Assembly (NCBI GenBank): GCA_006503535.1
Contig: QYRS01000008.1
Location: 2,232,001-2,296,000 of the forward strand
Source: Arthrinium phaeospermum
Taxonomy: Eukaryota > Ascomycota > Sordariomycetes > Amphisphaeriales > Apiosporaceae
DNA: 64,000 nt
Direction of reading: 5' to 3'
In this document: positions 45,151-58,794 of the stretch, piece by piece
Position numbering within the stretch: the stretch's first letter is position 1
Layout: the number at the start of each line of letters is the position of its first letter
Made by a program: the position numbers and the translations under genes
The notes under the pieces: generated by a model
Told to the model about the DNA's origin: nothing
Database searches by the model: none
What the model saw: only the letters and a program-made list of their open reading frames with translations

Positions 45151-47941
45151 TTAAAAGAAGTGCGTGTAAATTTTGGAGGTCTCGTGAACTTCCATCTCCT
45201 GCAGTTCATAGTCAGCAAATGTCATAGAAAAAAATGATATAGATGAAGATCTGCAAAAGAACATACCATCTTGAAGGTGTTGAGCTCTTCTTTGATTTGC
45301 TGGGCCAACATGGGCGTCAGGCGGTTGCAAGTGGCAATTTCTCCCCTTCGGTCGTACTCCTGGCTGGGCCATGTGTCGTAAAACACAATACGGGGGCTAA
45401 ATGTGGCGTTTCGCTTGCTCATTCCCGACGGCGTCCCAGGGGCGCTCTTGGTGTCCTGTCGCAGGCGCAGGGCAGACATGAAGTAATCCTCGCCTCCGAT
45501 AGCAACGGCCGACCCCGCACGCTTCTGCTCGTCATTAGGTGTGCTGGGAGCACTGGAGTTCGGGGAGTCGCTGATGTGAGGAATCATGGGAAGTTCGAAA
45601 TTAGGAGCCTTAGATTCCTGGGCCGGACTGGGAGAGTTACTCCGAGCTGGTGGCAAATGTCAGTAATGCATTCGAAGGAAATGATGACGGATATCAGAGT
45701 GGAAGGACATACTCTTCAGAATACCCTTTCGCATAGTTGCCAGAACCTCGGCCCTTTCTTTGTCGCCTCCAACAATGCTCTTCCTTGCTCCTGAATTGTC
45801 GGTACCGGAGCTTCCAAGACGGTCGGATTTCATGCTGTCAGTGTGTGCCACGTCGAGATGGTTGGCGTCAATCGAATTCCTCTCCAGACGCGGGAAGCCA
45901 GTGCCGCCGGCCGTTTGATCAAGGTCCCCGTTGGAGTTAATATTGACTCTCTCGCGCTCAGCTTCAACAGTGATCATGGAGACGGCCGCCTGGCTTCCTT
46001 CGGGCGGTGACACTTCGCTGGTTGGCGTTCCAATCATGGATTTCGGCCGGAAGAGACCGACCAGAGAACGACCTCCCTTCTTCATGCCCTTGCCCATCTT
46101 GCGGAGCATAATCGAAGCCGAGGATGCAGTGGATGAGATCGAAAGGTTATCGGTCGAACCTGCAAAAATTTTGGTGCCGGCATAGATGCTGTTTCCGAGA
46201 CCGCTTGCCTCCTGCTTCTGTGCGATGCGTGCTTGTTCCTCCTCGTACATATCGTCGGTGGTGGGAGGCTCCTTGCGCAATTTAGAGGATTCAGCCTGTC
46301 CAGGAATCTGTTTGCTGTTGTCGAAGTCGCCTCCCGCGCTGGCAGCTCTCAACTCGGCCGCACTTCCAAAGGAAAAGGCTCTTCGGAGTCGCGACGATTT
46401 ATTCTTCAATTTTCCTCCTTTCTCGTTGATAGCGGCGAGCTGCCTGGCGGCGGCACTCGGAGGCCCATTTGCAGAACCCGGAGCCTTGGCTAGCCCCGAA
46501 GCGCTGGCAGCCGCGGCAGAAGCATCATTTGATCCAGCTGCCATGTTCACCGGCTTTGATAGCGGCGACGGATTAAGAACACGTTTACCCACATCGGATG
46601 AAGAACCACGAGGAGGAACGTTTACAGATTTGGGTTGATCAGAAGTGGTAGGCTTGTCATCGGTGCTGGTGATCGTCGAGGCGGGGCTGGCAGTTGTGGG
46701 GGCAGATGCATTGGAGTTTCGATTGGTAGACTGTTGTAGGGGGTTTCCCATGTCAGTAAGGGTCGGCAGAACAGCGAGCCAAGGCGCGGGGATCGACCGT
46801 TTTATTGGACAATGCCTCGGGTTTGGGGTTCAAATCAGAAATCACTCACCGACGAGGGTCGAGAATTGCTGCTTCGACTCGACACTAGACTCTCCGAACT
46901 ATTATTCCTAGCATGGGAAGTGGTTTTCTCAATGGTGGGCACAGTAAGATTGCGGACAATGGTCTTCTGTTGCTGCATCTGCAGCTGCTGGTTCTTCTCA
47001 GCTTGCTTCCGGAGAGCAGCCTCATCCGCCCGCTTCTGCTGTTGTTTGAACTCCTGCGGGGTCATGGGACTGGGATAATCGGTGGCATCAAACGAAGCCA
47101 TGCTTCGTCGCCGGAATCTCTTCGTCTCTTCTTCCGACGTATGGCGGTGAACCTGCATGTCATCGGCTGCCACACCGGTCATTAATGACCCGTATGCACT
47201 CTGTGGGCGGCTAGCAGAGCTTCTGGGGGCGACAGCCTGTTGTCCGCTGCCGGCAACACGAGGATTGTACATGGTCACAACGGTGGCCATACCCGACCCT
47301 GAAGAGGGCATGGCTGAGCCTGGAACCTGCTGCTGCTGCTGGACGATAGGCGTAGACTCGGTGTGGCGTGGCGTGGGCCGTCTATATCTTTCCGGTGAGG
47401 ATTTGGCGGCTGCAACCTGTGCAAAGGTTGGACCTCCTGTCATGTAGGTAGACTGAGGCCGGGCCGCCGCTGGAGAAATGTTTCGGTTCATCTGGGGCAA
47501 TGACATATCATCCCTTGTTACGGGCTGAGTTGTCACCACAGGCACACTCACACCGCTAGACAAGCTGTTCGATTGGTAACGAGCTCGCGGGTCTAATGTC
47601 TGCAATGTCGGTGCATTTGGTGTGGATGTTGTCCGGATTGCTCCATACGCCTGTCGCTGGCTGCTGTTATTAGCCAGGTTGGGCGTTGTTGTGAACGCAT
47701 ACGGCTGAACCGGCCCAGAGCTGCCTCGGTAACTCGACTGTCCCCCAACTCCCGCCAGTCCGTGATAGTTATTCCTCTGTGCTTGTGATGTGCTCGCCCC
47801 GTACTGCTGCCCGGATTGAGAATTCGAATGGGAGTGAGAATGAGCGTGTGCCGGCATGATTCCTGATGATGAACTGGGTCTGTTCTGAAGCACTGTAACT
47901 GTTCCGGTTTGTTGAGGATAGGTCTGGACCATAGCAGCCAT
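45151..47941 (-). CDS. bni4: Bni4-like bud-neck/septum scaffold protein
   Basis: Exons 47941-46850, 46730-45713, 45646-45267 and 45198-45151 on the minus strand join in phase to 845 aa. Most of it is disordered and rich in Ser, Thr, Gln, Asn and Pro. A basic patch MLRKMGKGMKKGGRSLVGLF lies in the second exon. The C-terminal 70 residues are ordered and conserved: FSPRIVFYDTWPSQEYDRR, IATCNRLTPMLAQQIKEELN, FKMEMEVHETSKIYTHFF. RIVF fits the RVxF docking motif for protein phosphatase 1 at the position known from yeast Bni4. Family knowledge: Bni4 tethers PP1 (Glc7) and chitin synthase III factors to septins. The length is close to the 892 aa of yeast Bni4. The last 15 residues are on a 48-nt exon. 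The start at 47941 is the first true ATG. Confidence 0.8.
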
Positions 47942-49235
47942 GATCGAGCGTCCAGACACAGGTGTTCAACGGTACGGCAGGAAGTTTGTCGTTTGAAGAA
48001 ATGGTATTGACTCAAAGGAATGGATGGCCACAGCTGACTTTTTGAGATTCTCGAAACGAGGGTGCCTCCGAGTAGAAATGCTCAGATGACCTATCGGCAG
48101 CCAACAGTCAGTAAAGAAGTTCGAAGCAATCGGGGGGAAGGACAAAGCAGCTTGTTTCCCCCAAGGACCCAGAGTTGTTGTGTTGTGTGCAAAAGAACAA
48201 ATTGACGAGTGGTAATGCTCCGACAATGCTCGGGGCCAACTGTCTTTTCTTGTTGACTTGTTACACACCTCTTCGGAAACTCGTAGTATTATTGCCACGG
48301 GTGATTAGATCCCGTTTATTGCGTGAGGCTGGGCCCGTAGCAAAAGGGAAGGATGATAGTGGGCGGACGGGCGCCTCGGTCGGGTGGAATGGGATTGGAC
48401 GCCTGCGACCTGAGAAGAGGTAGGTAGGAAACGAGCGGTGATGCCTCCAACGAAGTGGTCCACTGCTACCGTAGACGACTTGGCTTGTCCGATGTCGAGT
48501 ATTTCCTCACGACGGTCGGTCTCTCTGGTGGGATTACACAACAACGAGGCGTGTTTGGAGAAAAAAGGTCGGGTTCGGGTGATTCAAGTGCCACGAAAGA
48601 CACCAGTAATCGGTGAAAAGGACGAGTGCTAGAAGGAGGACATGAGGCCGCAAGATTTGACCGGAAGCTTTCAGCCAGCCCAAAAGAAGAATGACCAAAA
48701 AGAAGAGTCGGCCAGTATGGGATTTTTGGATTTTGTTTCTAAGGTTCAGCAGAAATAATTGCCGGGCCTTGGCTATTCCCGTTCTACGAGGGAATCTGAG
48801 ACACGACAGCGAAGAATTCCGGTTGAGAAGGGACGAGAAAAAGGGATGGGCGGCGGCAGAAGGGTCCTTGTACAGGGGGTAAAATAAAAAGGAGCCCGGC
48901 GGAACAAACCACGCTCTAGCAAGAAAGGAAGGACTAGCTAGAATGAGGCACGGGGGGTAGGAGAGTAGATAGAGGACGATGTCGTGCAGCGAGATATGTA
49001 CTAGGGAATCGGGGGGAGGGGGGGTGTCAGAACGAACGAGAAAGTTGTCGAATAGGTAAAAGGAAAGAGGAAACGAATACTGCAGCAGTGCAAATGCGTG
49101 ATGGTATTCCAAGAGGTGTGGAAAGGGAGAGAGGCAGGTGGGTTTGGAGGTTTCGGTTGCAAGAGTGAGATCGCTGGGTTGCAGAGTGGACACGCGGTCC
49201 CAGGTGCTAACCAGAACAGAACACACCAGAATTGG

Positions 49236-49290
49236 ATAGGATGGGATGGGATGGGATGAATCGACTGCGAAAATGAATGAATGAATGAAT
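49236..49290 (+). repeat. GGGAT and GAAT short tandem repeats
   Basis: Three GGGAT units followed by four GAAT units with a short spacer. Confidence 0.7.
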
Positions 49291-50180
49291 GCACCTTGCA
49301 CACACTCACTCACTCTCCTGCAGCAGCTACCTCCTCCTACCGGGCCTGCCTGCAAGTCTCGAGCGATTCAACGGAATACCGTCCGTGTCGTACTGTGCAG
49401 GGCGCCTGGGCGACTGGGTGACTTGCTGGGCGACCGCCCGCGACAGAGGGCGAGAGAGGGCGAGTGCTGCTGCTTGTTGCATAAAGCGAAAGACCGCCCA
49501 TCCCATGCTCCCCCAGTGCGATTGGCAGCATCGACGTGACCCCACGCACGGAGTACGTACATGCGGCGAGCGCAAGTAGCAGCTGCACCTGAAGTTCAAG
49601 TGGATTCATTTGAGGGTTCATTTGCAGTGCATACTGTACTGGGAGGTGTTGTTGTTGTTGTTGACCTGCGGGCTCGTGTTAGCACCCCTGCTAAGTTAGC
49701 ACTGCACGTAACAGTGGATGCCAATGCACTTCCATGCTGTTTGGGGGCACGACCGGTGCATTGCCAAAAGCCGCTTGTCCTTGGGCAAGATAGCCCGGCG
49801 CTCGCAAATGTACTTGTAGATGCAGCAGGTACCTCCGTCCTCAGTTACGGCCAGTTGGAACATTGAATTACATTGATCAATCTCGCGGGTACCAGGCTTT
49901 CCCTTCCCTTTTTTGCAGCCTGTCTGTGTCTTGACTTGCACTAATCAAACCACTGGATCCCACTGCGCGCTCCTGCGCCCATCTGTGCAGCCGACGGGCT
50001 CACATGTGTCTGTCTTTTCAGGAGATCCCTTGCGCGGATTGGTCGAGCTGCATAAAACGAGACAGTGGCGAGCAGAAGAGGATTCTCAAACTTGGGTTCG
50101 ATAGAGTGCATATAGTACATGACAGACCAGTGTGTAGCATTCAATGGGCGGGTTTAGATTGTATGCCTACTACGACTCTA

Positions 50181-50198
50181 CACACACACACACACACA
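50181..50198 (+). repeat. CA microsatellite
   Basis: Nine CA units in non-coding DNA. Confidence 0.8.
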
Positions 50199-53100
50199 TC
50201 ACGCGTAGAGTGTTGTCTGGTGTGCCACGAACGGCTAGACCCTCCTAATGCGACTGATTTCGGGATGGCAATCTTCAGATGCCATTGGCCCATGGAGTCT
50301 GGACGGTGGCGTCGACAGGCATTCAGCAATATCGCGCTAACAAGCAGGCATGGGATGGGATGGAGATGGGATGGGGACGGAGACGCGGGCATGCTTGACG
50401 AAATATTCTTCGTTTGCATTAGAGGGAAGAGATGGAGCATTTGGAGAATTACCCATCCCACCTTACGGTCCCTGGGATCTAGAGTCGTACTGTGCAGGGC
50501 GGTGGAGTCGTGTCTTCTCCAGTCTTCTCGACTTTTGCTTGTTATTTCCGTCAGGGACCACAGTGCAATCTTCAGAATGACATTGTGCATTGACACGCCG
50601 TGATTTGATCAAATGATTGACGGCCTCCCCAACCAGGTAAAAACGTATCATCATCTGGGTGTCGGGACTTTGACAAGACTCCGGGCTAAGTTACTTCAAC
50701 CACTTATCACCACTAAAACTGCTAGCTCCTGTGGAAGAGCAGCTCTCAAACGTAAGAATGGTTCGAGAACCTCGGGTTTTTCTACTTGCGACGAGGGTCT
50801 CTTCAGCGATGAATGTCCGAGCCTTACCAAATATGAGCATTGGCATCGAACGTATCGAATTGCATACTTAGCTTTTCCGATGCTAGATCCGGTTGGCTCT
50901 AGAGTTCTGGCAGAGGCCGTTCGTGTCAGTCAGTCTGTTTGCTTGATTGCTTGCTCGCTTGCGTGAGTCCCGTACATGTCAGTAGATATGTGCATTGAGA
51001 GTCTCCGTATTGACGTGTAATGGATTGATTCCTTTTTATCCCGATTATGCAACGGCTGCCATGCCTGCAAACTTTGAACGGGTGTATCAGCCAAAGCAAG
51101 CGTGCAATGCAAACAGATCCATTGATTTCTGTCCGTCGGACTTGACTTTGTTTGTGGCGAGACGCGGTCTCCCCCCCATCACCCCCCTGCTCTGTACATT
51201 ATGCATGTGTCTATCGCGTGTCACTTAGGTAAGCAGGATGCCTAGCGCCCTGAATACGTAGGGGCGGGCGATAAAACAAAAGTAAAAATATATCAATGTC
51301 TGGGCCTTGATTGATCAATCAGCTAAGTAGGGTGTGTGGTATGGTGTGAGTGTGTTAATTTTGGTGTGTGTGTTGGGTGTGTCTAGGCGGCGTGCGTCAG
51401 GTACTGGAGGCAGGTGAGAGGTAGGGTCTAAGTAGCGGAAAATTGATCGATGGCCCCTTTTATTTTGCAAAGATAAGTCCCCAACTTCCTTCCACCTATC
51501 CGCGTGGCCACGCAAGCCTCCGTCTCCGTGACGTTCCCCGACGGGCTGTATGTACGTAAAGTACACCAGCCCGCCGGTAGGTATCTCCAGCGTTCTGCCG
51601 AACACTAGGTAGTCGGGTGATGAGCTGGCCGCTCTCCGTGCGTCATCTGAAGAAGGAAGCGCAGAAAAAGTTATGGGAACAGTGTCTCTCGCGGGAGCCC
51701 GGAATCCCATCCTCCCATCGAGGTTTTCTAGAAGCCAATCTTGGCTCCGGCTTTGCCTGCCCGCTTTCCACTCCTCACCAGCTTACAATCTGACCACCCC
51801 CCAACTGTCACTGTCACTGCAGCTTTCCTTGTCTAGCCCGGCCTTACTAAGGCAGCTCCTACTGCCCTTTTAGGCATCCAGGTAGTAGAAAACCCACTGT
51901 GGGATGGCCAGGGGACGGACTTTGTTACTCCAACAGAACGGACAACCTTTTTTGACATGTACAGTACGGGGTCGTTGGGACTTGGTATTTTTATCACTGT
52001 ACTTGCTGCTGCTGCTACCTGCTGCTACTGCTGCAGGTCGACGTACATGCCTCCATACGTACGAAGATCAGTTTTCTTTAGTTGCTTAACCTTAACTGTA
52101 TCCTCGGTGTGTTTCAACCCGGGGGCATGATTCACCGTTGATGCTGCTTCTGGCATACCATACGGCAGTCCAGTCCCAGTCTCTCGCTACCTAAAACTGT
52201 GCAGACGGTGCGGGACATGTTGGTCTCGTTCTTTGTGATGTGTCGGCAGAGACACATGGAGATTGCAATCAAATACAAAAAAAGCAGTCATCGCTGGCCC
52301 ATCGAGCCTATCAACTCGCCAGCCATCCCACTGTTGTCTCCGATGCAGGGTGTCTGATGCAAGTTGCTGCAGGTCTTGATGGACTGCAGCCGCGCCGACT
52401 GGCCAAAGATGCAATGAAGGGCACCACCGCAACCAGGCGATTCGACGAGACAGCAAATGGATCAATCTACTTCTACCATTGGGACTTGACCCCTGGCCCT
52501 AGTCGCCCTAAACCGGGCCACTGCACAAATAAGCCGCAGCAAGCTTAATTCACTGAACGGACAGATTGGGCTCGCGCTCACGGTTCTCGAGGGAATATTA
52601 CGCAATCTTTTTGGCCCTTTTGCAAAATTGTTCGATGATTGGATCTTTTTCTTATTGGATTTGGACAGTTGGTTGCGGCCTCGAGAGTGTTTTGAGACGT
52701 GCAGTATGTATAGCAGCAGGGTGGTTGACACAATTGGGGCGGGTTGCTGCACTAGCACAACGTTGTCTTTTTTCTTTCGAGACCTGCGTGAGGGAGGTTG
52801 ATTGAGCACTGTGAAGCCAAAAGGCAATGACATCCTGAATCACGAATCGGTTCATGTGTTGCTTGCCTGCGTGTGCATATGCCAATAACGTGCACCGTCA
52901 CCTGTGCCAGCCATGCTCGTAGCCATCCTGCCAGCCCTCTTCTCTCTCTCCTGGCAACCGTCTTCTGGTCGAGTGGTGGTCGGTCTACTGGAGTGGTGAG
53001 AATGCATCGAATTAGCGCTTGGATACGAAACAGACGGAGAATGCACTGCCCCCCAACGTCTTGGTCCCGAATCTCGGGTCTGACAATTCATCATTCACCA

Positions 53101-56100
53101 TCTTCCCCACGAAGTAACCCAGACTGGGACCTGGCTGCCTGGGTGCCCAGGGCGCCCCTATTCCCAATTTAGCTGCGGGCTTTTTACCAGGGGTTGGAGG
53201 CCGGGGGCGGCTTGGGAAGGGGCTCCACATCCAAATTGCATCAGTCGATTAGGGGTTCAGATCTGCATACTAGAGCGCGGGCTAAGCTCGTTCAATTCAT
53301 CAATATGCAGCGAAAAGCGAAAGGCGCATGGTCGGTCGCGAGGTGGCATTCCCTTGCTGTGGATGACTAAGGAGGAATATCACCATCTCGACAGGCGCAA
53401 ATACTGAACAGTGCTATCCAGATCGCGAACGGGTTGGGGAGTCGATGGTTTTTTGCCTCCACTGCCGGGTCCAGCGGCCAGCCTTATTGAATCGCGGATC
53501 GCGGATCTTGAGCACTTGCCGTTTTGGAGTTGGATGGCTGAGGCGTGTTTTGTTGGCTACATCAAATGTATCAAGCCACTTGACTTGCCACTCACTCAGC
53601 GGCATCCGAACCGCCAGTATCAAGCCGCGGCCAAGTAAGTCCCTGTGCAGAATGCACAGTCAAAACAACTGTTCGTTTCTGTCAAATACTTAATAGGCCC
53701 TTTTTTGTTGATGCCGAACTTGCTTCTGACACGGCGGGCAGGTAGCTTATTCATGCTCCTCCCATTGCCCGCCCCTCGTCTGATCGCGGTCTGATACACC
53801 GCCTTCCTGCGCACCTCGGGCTGATCTAACGGAGATGCAGATATCATGCCCCAAGCTCTTATGCCCTTGACTCCGGTAGGGCAGAAGGATTCCACCGAAG
53901 GAAGTCGGCACTGTGCCGGTTGTGTCACTAGCAGACGATATACTCGTGAAACGGATGCTCAATGCCCGTGATTGGGCTAATCGGCATGGTCGCCGCCGTA
54001 GTATAGCGACCGGTTGCTCACTCGAGTAGATGGCCCTACTATAGCTAAAAGTTATAGCAGGCTACTTCAACGTCTAGGGAATATTAGATTGGATTTAGCC
54101 CAGTTTGTTATTTCAAGGACCTCGCGGTCTCGGATGTTTGGCTTCGATGCTAGAACCATATCAACACCATCGTTCAGCCCAGCCAGCTATGTGAAGCACT
54201 ACCTAACACCAATAACATACCGCGCGCCAAGGGATACCCCGCCGATACGTCCAGTTTCAGAATATTGCTCAAAAGACGGGAAGATCTATATGAACCGTTA
54301 TGATAAGTAATCTCTCTACAAGTATCGCGGCACAATGGAAATAATTGCCAAATTACGTACACTCTCCCAGCCTTACGAGTTGGGCGGTTGTGAATGCGGA
54401 GTGTCACATTCTACCTACCATGGATCTATTGGTGGGTTGCAGACGATATTCACCGACACTCTTGGACGAAACTGCATGATCAGCCACGCCACCACCTCGA
54501 AGAGCCGGGCCTCAGGGCCAGAGCGAGTCGTTCGCGGGGAGCTGGTAATGCCACCATCTGCCGATTTTAGTACTATGACTCGACCCATTTCGCATTTCGT
54601 TTTTCCCGATACTGTGCAGCGTGTGCACTAAGACGCATATATCGCATATGTACGACCGCGGCCTTCCCTAGGTACGGTACTGACATGCGACGTGCGCGCT
54701 TCTCGCTGTGTGTCGCCGGAAGTTGTGTTGCGTCCGTCCGCCGGAAGTTCCCTCTTCCATCATCAGCAGGTAGGGCTTTGGCTTGGCCTTGGCCCCCCAA
54801 TACCTACTCACGACATATCTTCACTTTTTTTTTGTCCTTTCCTTTGGAGCTAGAGGGCGGCGGCGGGCAAGGCCCGTCAGCCGCAAAGGGAAGGGCAGCA
54901 GCCGCGCACGAAAAAGAAGCACCAAGGAACTAGCAGTGTTTCAGATATTGTCTAGTAATAGTAACGCAAACACGCGCGGCAGTTCCAACAGCAACGCAAT
55001 AGATTCCGGTGGCTTGAGCAGGCCCGGCGTGGCTCCATATGATCAACGAGATGGAAGACTCTAGCCCGTCTCCAGCTCGGCACTAGAAAAAGACTAAAGC
55101 GTGGTTCATGTTTACATACCAGACCGCATCTCTCGTCTCCCTCCTCATGTGGCCCCTCCTGATACGTCCGCACACAGTAATATGGTTGCCAAGGCGGACG
55201 ATCTGACGGCCTTGAGTGATTATCTGACTCCCGCTATTGGCTAGTTTCTCCTTGACCCAGTAACCATATAACGATTCTTATGGCGCCGTGGCTTCGAGAG
55301 CCTGCCGTCGTTTCTAAGGTGTACATAGTGATAGTAAGTAGTGGTGATACTCCAAAAAGCCTTGGAGTAACTATGTACGTATGACACAACCCGGGCGTGC
55401 TGAGCAGAGTTTCTAGCCGCAGGACGTGCCATCGCAATCTCGATTCAGCAGACATTCAGCATGCAAAGCGGATGGGCAAACCCCAAAAGGTAATTAAGGT
55501 AGTAGATGACGTAGGATGCGCTGCTGGGGGCCAGGAGCTGGAGGATTACATAGCTAAAGCTCGTCCGAGTCATGGGACGCTGCAGACAGCAGACTTTCGA
55601 AGCGGCCGATATACTAAGATCAACTTAAAAAAAGACCAGACCAGACGGGCCAAAAGGTATGCGCCCCAGGCCCGCCAGTCGGGGGTTTCTTCGGGATCCC
55701 CACTCGGCAAGGTTCCACAGCTAAGATCCCAAGACACCGGTACCCGAGCTGTGGGCCTGTCGATCTGCCCTCACCTCAACATTCAAGTCACGCCAGGATG
55801 CTTACTGCTTAAGCTGCCTGCTGATGCTTAGTAGATGGACGACACTTGACGCTTGACGCTTGATTGACAACCGACAACGTTCATCCTTACCTTTCAGCTC
55901 CCCACCGTCGAGCCGAGGGGGAAAGAAAGGCCTCATAGCAAAGTACGACGAAAACACGATCCATCTCTGGTGATTACCTCATAGGTGAAACCCACAGGCT
56001 AACTCTCTCCCCCCAGAAGCAGGTGGGCTGAACAGACAGGACCCGATCGATGGTTTTGGGGCGCCAAGCTTGCTGCTGGTGCTGCTTCCTAGACTGACTC

Positions 56101-56753
56101 CCACTGCGCGCTCTGCCTCCAGTTGCTGCTGCTGGTGCTGCTTTGCTACCTAACTCATTGCTTGGCTGCAGGCTGGCTGGGGGGAGCTGGGGTATCACAT
56201 TACGTATTGCCCGTGCCCAACACTTCCCTCTCGTTACACGGGTCCCGGGTGCTGTGCAAAATACCAGCTGCGCGTATGCACATGCGACACATCTGTGGTC
56301 CAAGTCGAGCAGCTCGATGCGATCGAACCACGCCCCACGCACATACATACACGTACACAAGCCTCGCAAACGGACTAATGAGGAGGAACAACATCTGGTC
56401 TGTGCCGAAACCCCTTGAACTTACGTACTTAGAGTACCTGTGGTAAAAGCAGCTCTTGTGAAATCAAGCCTTGCCTTGCGGGAGCGATCTAAGTAGCCAG
56501 CAGGCAGGGACCGCCCCCGTCACACCTGCAGCAAACAGACAGAAAACAAAACAAAACAAAAAAACAAGAGAAGGAAACTAGAAAGGGACCAGAAGAAAGA
56601 AAGAAGGAAAGAAAACAAAACCCCTAATAAGCCCCAAGCCCCAAGCCGCGGCTGGCTCCATAACGTTCGTGCTTCTGGACCCTGTACGTAAGTACGGACG
56701 CGGCGCGCGGCGCGCGGGGGCCAAGTGAGTGTGATAAAGTGGTGGCGGCCATC

Positions 56754-58794
56754 ATGGTCGGCGTGCCCCGAAGCAACGCCTGTGCCCTGTGTCTCAGCCG
56801 ACGCGTGAAATGCGACGAGGCCCGCCCCAGCTGCTCCAATTGTGTCAAGTACGGGGCGGCCTGCCCAGGCTACGTCCGCGGCGCCAAGTTTGTGGCCGGC
56901 AAGCACGTTGTCAAGTCGCGTGCCAGGGGTAGTGGTGGTTTTGCTGTTTTCTCCCGCACCTCCTCATCCTCTACCCCGCCTGATGTTTCCTCCTCTTCCC
57001 CTTCCAGGTCGTCGTCGTCGTATGGAACAAGGCGGCCGTCGTCGAGGCGGGTTCCCGATGCTGTGTCACCACCTGCGTCGAGGGGCATCCCGCCGCCAAG
57101 ACAAGCTCCCGTCCACCACCACGAGGACGACGACGATGCCGGAGACCCTCTCGAGTGGCAGGACGTGGTGACCAGCGAGCAAATCAGCGGTCAGTCGCAG
57201 CCGCAGCAGCAGCAGCGCTTTCTGACGTCGTACGAGAAGCTCCAGTCGGCATTAGCGCATGTGAGCACGGCGCCGTCGCTGCTCACCCCCCGCGACGACC
57301 GGGCCCAGTTCATCGGCACGCTGATGCAGAGCCTCGAGGCGTCGCAGCCCGAGAGCGAGCTGGTGGTGCTGGGCGTCTGGTTCCGGCAGACGGCCGCGCA
57401 CCTCGGGCAGAAGCCGGCGCTCGACCGCGCCAGCTGCGCTTTGGCGCTGCAGCTGCTGGGGCGCAAGCACCCCCAGGACGAGGGTTTGTTGGTTCGGTCG
57501 CGCGGCCTGTACGGGCAGGCGCTGGGGATGCTGCAGCGGGCGCTCGATCACCCGGCCGAGTGGAGGACGCCGGAGACTTTGACGTCGGCTATGATTCTTT
57601 GCCACTTTGAAGTAAGGGCTGCCTACTGCCTGCCTGCCTGCCTGCATCCTCCTCTTCGTGCCGGCCCGGCCCAATCAGATCCAGCATGTTTCTAATGTGC
57701 GTGATGTAGTTATTCGCGGGTACGGCCACGACCGAAGGCTGGAGTACGTGGATGAAGCATGCCCTCGGCGTCGGGCGCCTCATCCAGCTTCGTGGCCCAG
57801 ACTCGTTCAACACGGAGTGGGAGCGGGCCATTCTTCTATCGTTCAGGCCTATCATGGTAGGTCGTAAAATTTTGCTTTTGCCTTTCTTTTTTTCACTATG
57901 TGACTACTTGTATCCGATAATTGTAGAGCAATGGAAGGATTGATAGAAGCTACCAACCAGATCATGAACGACCTCTTTAGCGGGAAGGATTGCTTCCTGG
58001 CCCATCCCCAGTGGCAGCCTGTCATGAGGCACCATGGCGAGAACCCGTCGGATTGGACCGTGGACAGTCATATCTACAAGGACCAGGTCGACCTCGTCGA
58101 CGACTACATGCAGCTCCTGGCCAGGATCCCCTCCGCTGTCAAACACCTGTATATGCTACGAGCCGCGAACCAGGAGGGCGCCGCTGCTGCCAAGACGGCT
58201 CTGGGCATGGACATGGCCGAAGTCGCTCGCATCCGGCAGTCGATGCTCGACATCCGCGCTGCGTTTGCGGCTTGGTACCAGCAGCGTCTTCTGCCCGCCA
58301 ACCCCGCGCCCGAAGAGGTGCCTACCCAGGACCCGGAATCCATCTTCGCGACGGTGCTGCGCTACGAGAGCCCCTGGAAGGGGGCCCTGCACATGGGCTA
58401 CTGGGCTTCTCTGTGTATTGTGCATGCGACACTGATGGAGTGCCGCCGGGCCTCGCCCTCGCCTAACAACATCAACAACGAATGTGCTAATGATGATAAT
58501 GATGGTGATGAAGACGAAAGCAGCCACGGCAAAGGTCCCGCCGCCTTCGAGCCCCTAGCCGACCGCATCCTCCGCTCCGTTGAGACGGTCGGCGAGGGCC
58601 TGATGGGCCCCTACCGCTGCGGCTACTCGATCCGCATCGCGTACGAGGTCGTCGACGAGCGCGCGCGGGCCTGGATCCGCATGTGGGTCGCGCGCTTCGA
58701 GAGGCGGTACGCGGCCACGGCGGTCGAGAGCTATCCTTCGTCTGGGGAGGTGTTTCTGCCGCCTTCTTCTTACTCCTCCTCAGTTACCAAGTAG
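56754..58794 (+). CDS. Zn2Cys6 fungal transcription factor
   Basis: Exons 56754-57611, 57710-57856 and 57961-58794 join in phase to 612 aa. A binuclear zinc cluster of the C-x2-C-x6-C-x6-C-x2-C-x6-C type starts at residue 9 (CALCLSRRVKC, then CSNCVKYGAAC). A Ser/Pro/Arg-rich linker follows to about 145. The rest resembles a fungal-specific transcription factor domain, with SYEKLQSALAHV, GWSTWMKHALGVGRLIQLRG and LFSGKDCFLAHPQWQ. The second intron has a donor at 57857 and the acceptor CCAACCAG at 57960; this acceptor was chosen because it alone keeps phase and gives a continuous family block. Family knowledge: such proteins bind CGG-type elements and activate pathway genes. The target genes are unknown; the nearest neighbours give no hint. 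Confidence 0.87.

Larger units (their letters stand above)
47942..56753. other. Long gene-free divergent region upstream of bni4-like gene and Zn2Cys6 regulator
   Basis: About 8.8 kb with no gene supported on either strand. On the minus strand 48200-49350 is pyrimidine-rich and probably carries the bni4-like leader and promoter. Simple repeats include GGGAT and GAAT units at 49236-49290, GTT units near 49649-49665, and a CA run at 50181-50198. A frame at 54014-54310 (98 codons, plus) is the most protein-like open frame but matches nothing I know. A purine-rich A-tract lies at about 56540-56620 just upstream of the regulator gene. Confidence 0.45.

Noticed and set aside
48534..49355. Minus-strand frame of 273 codons upstream of the bni4-like gene
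   Set aside because: Phe/Leu/Ser-rich translation of a pyrimidine-rich leader; no domain.
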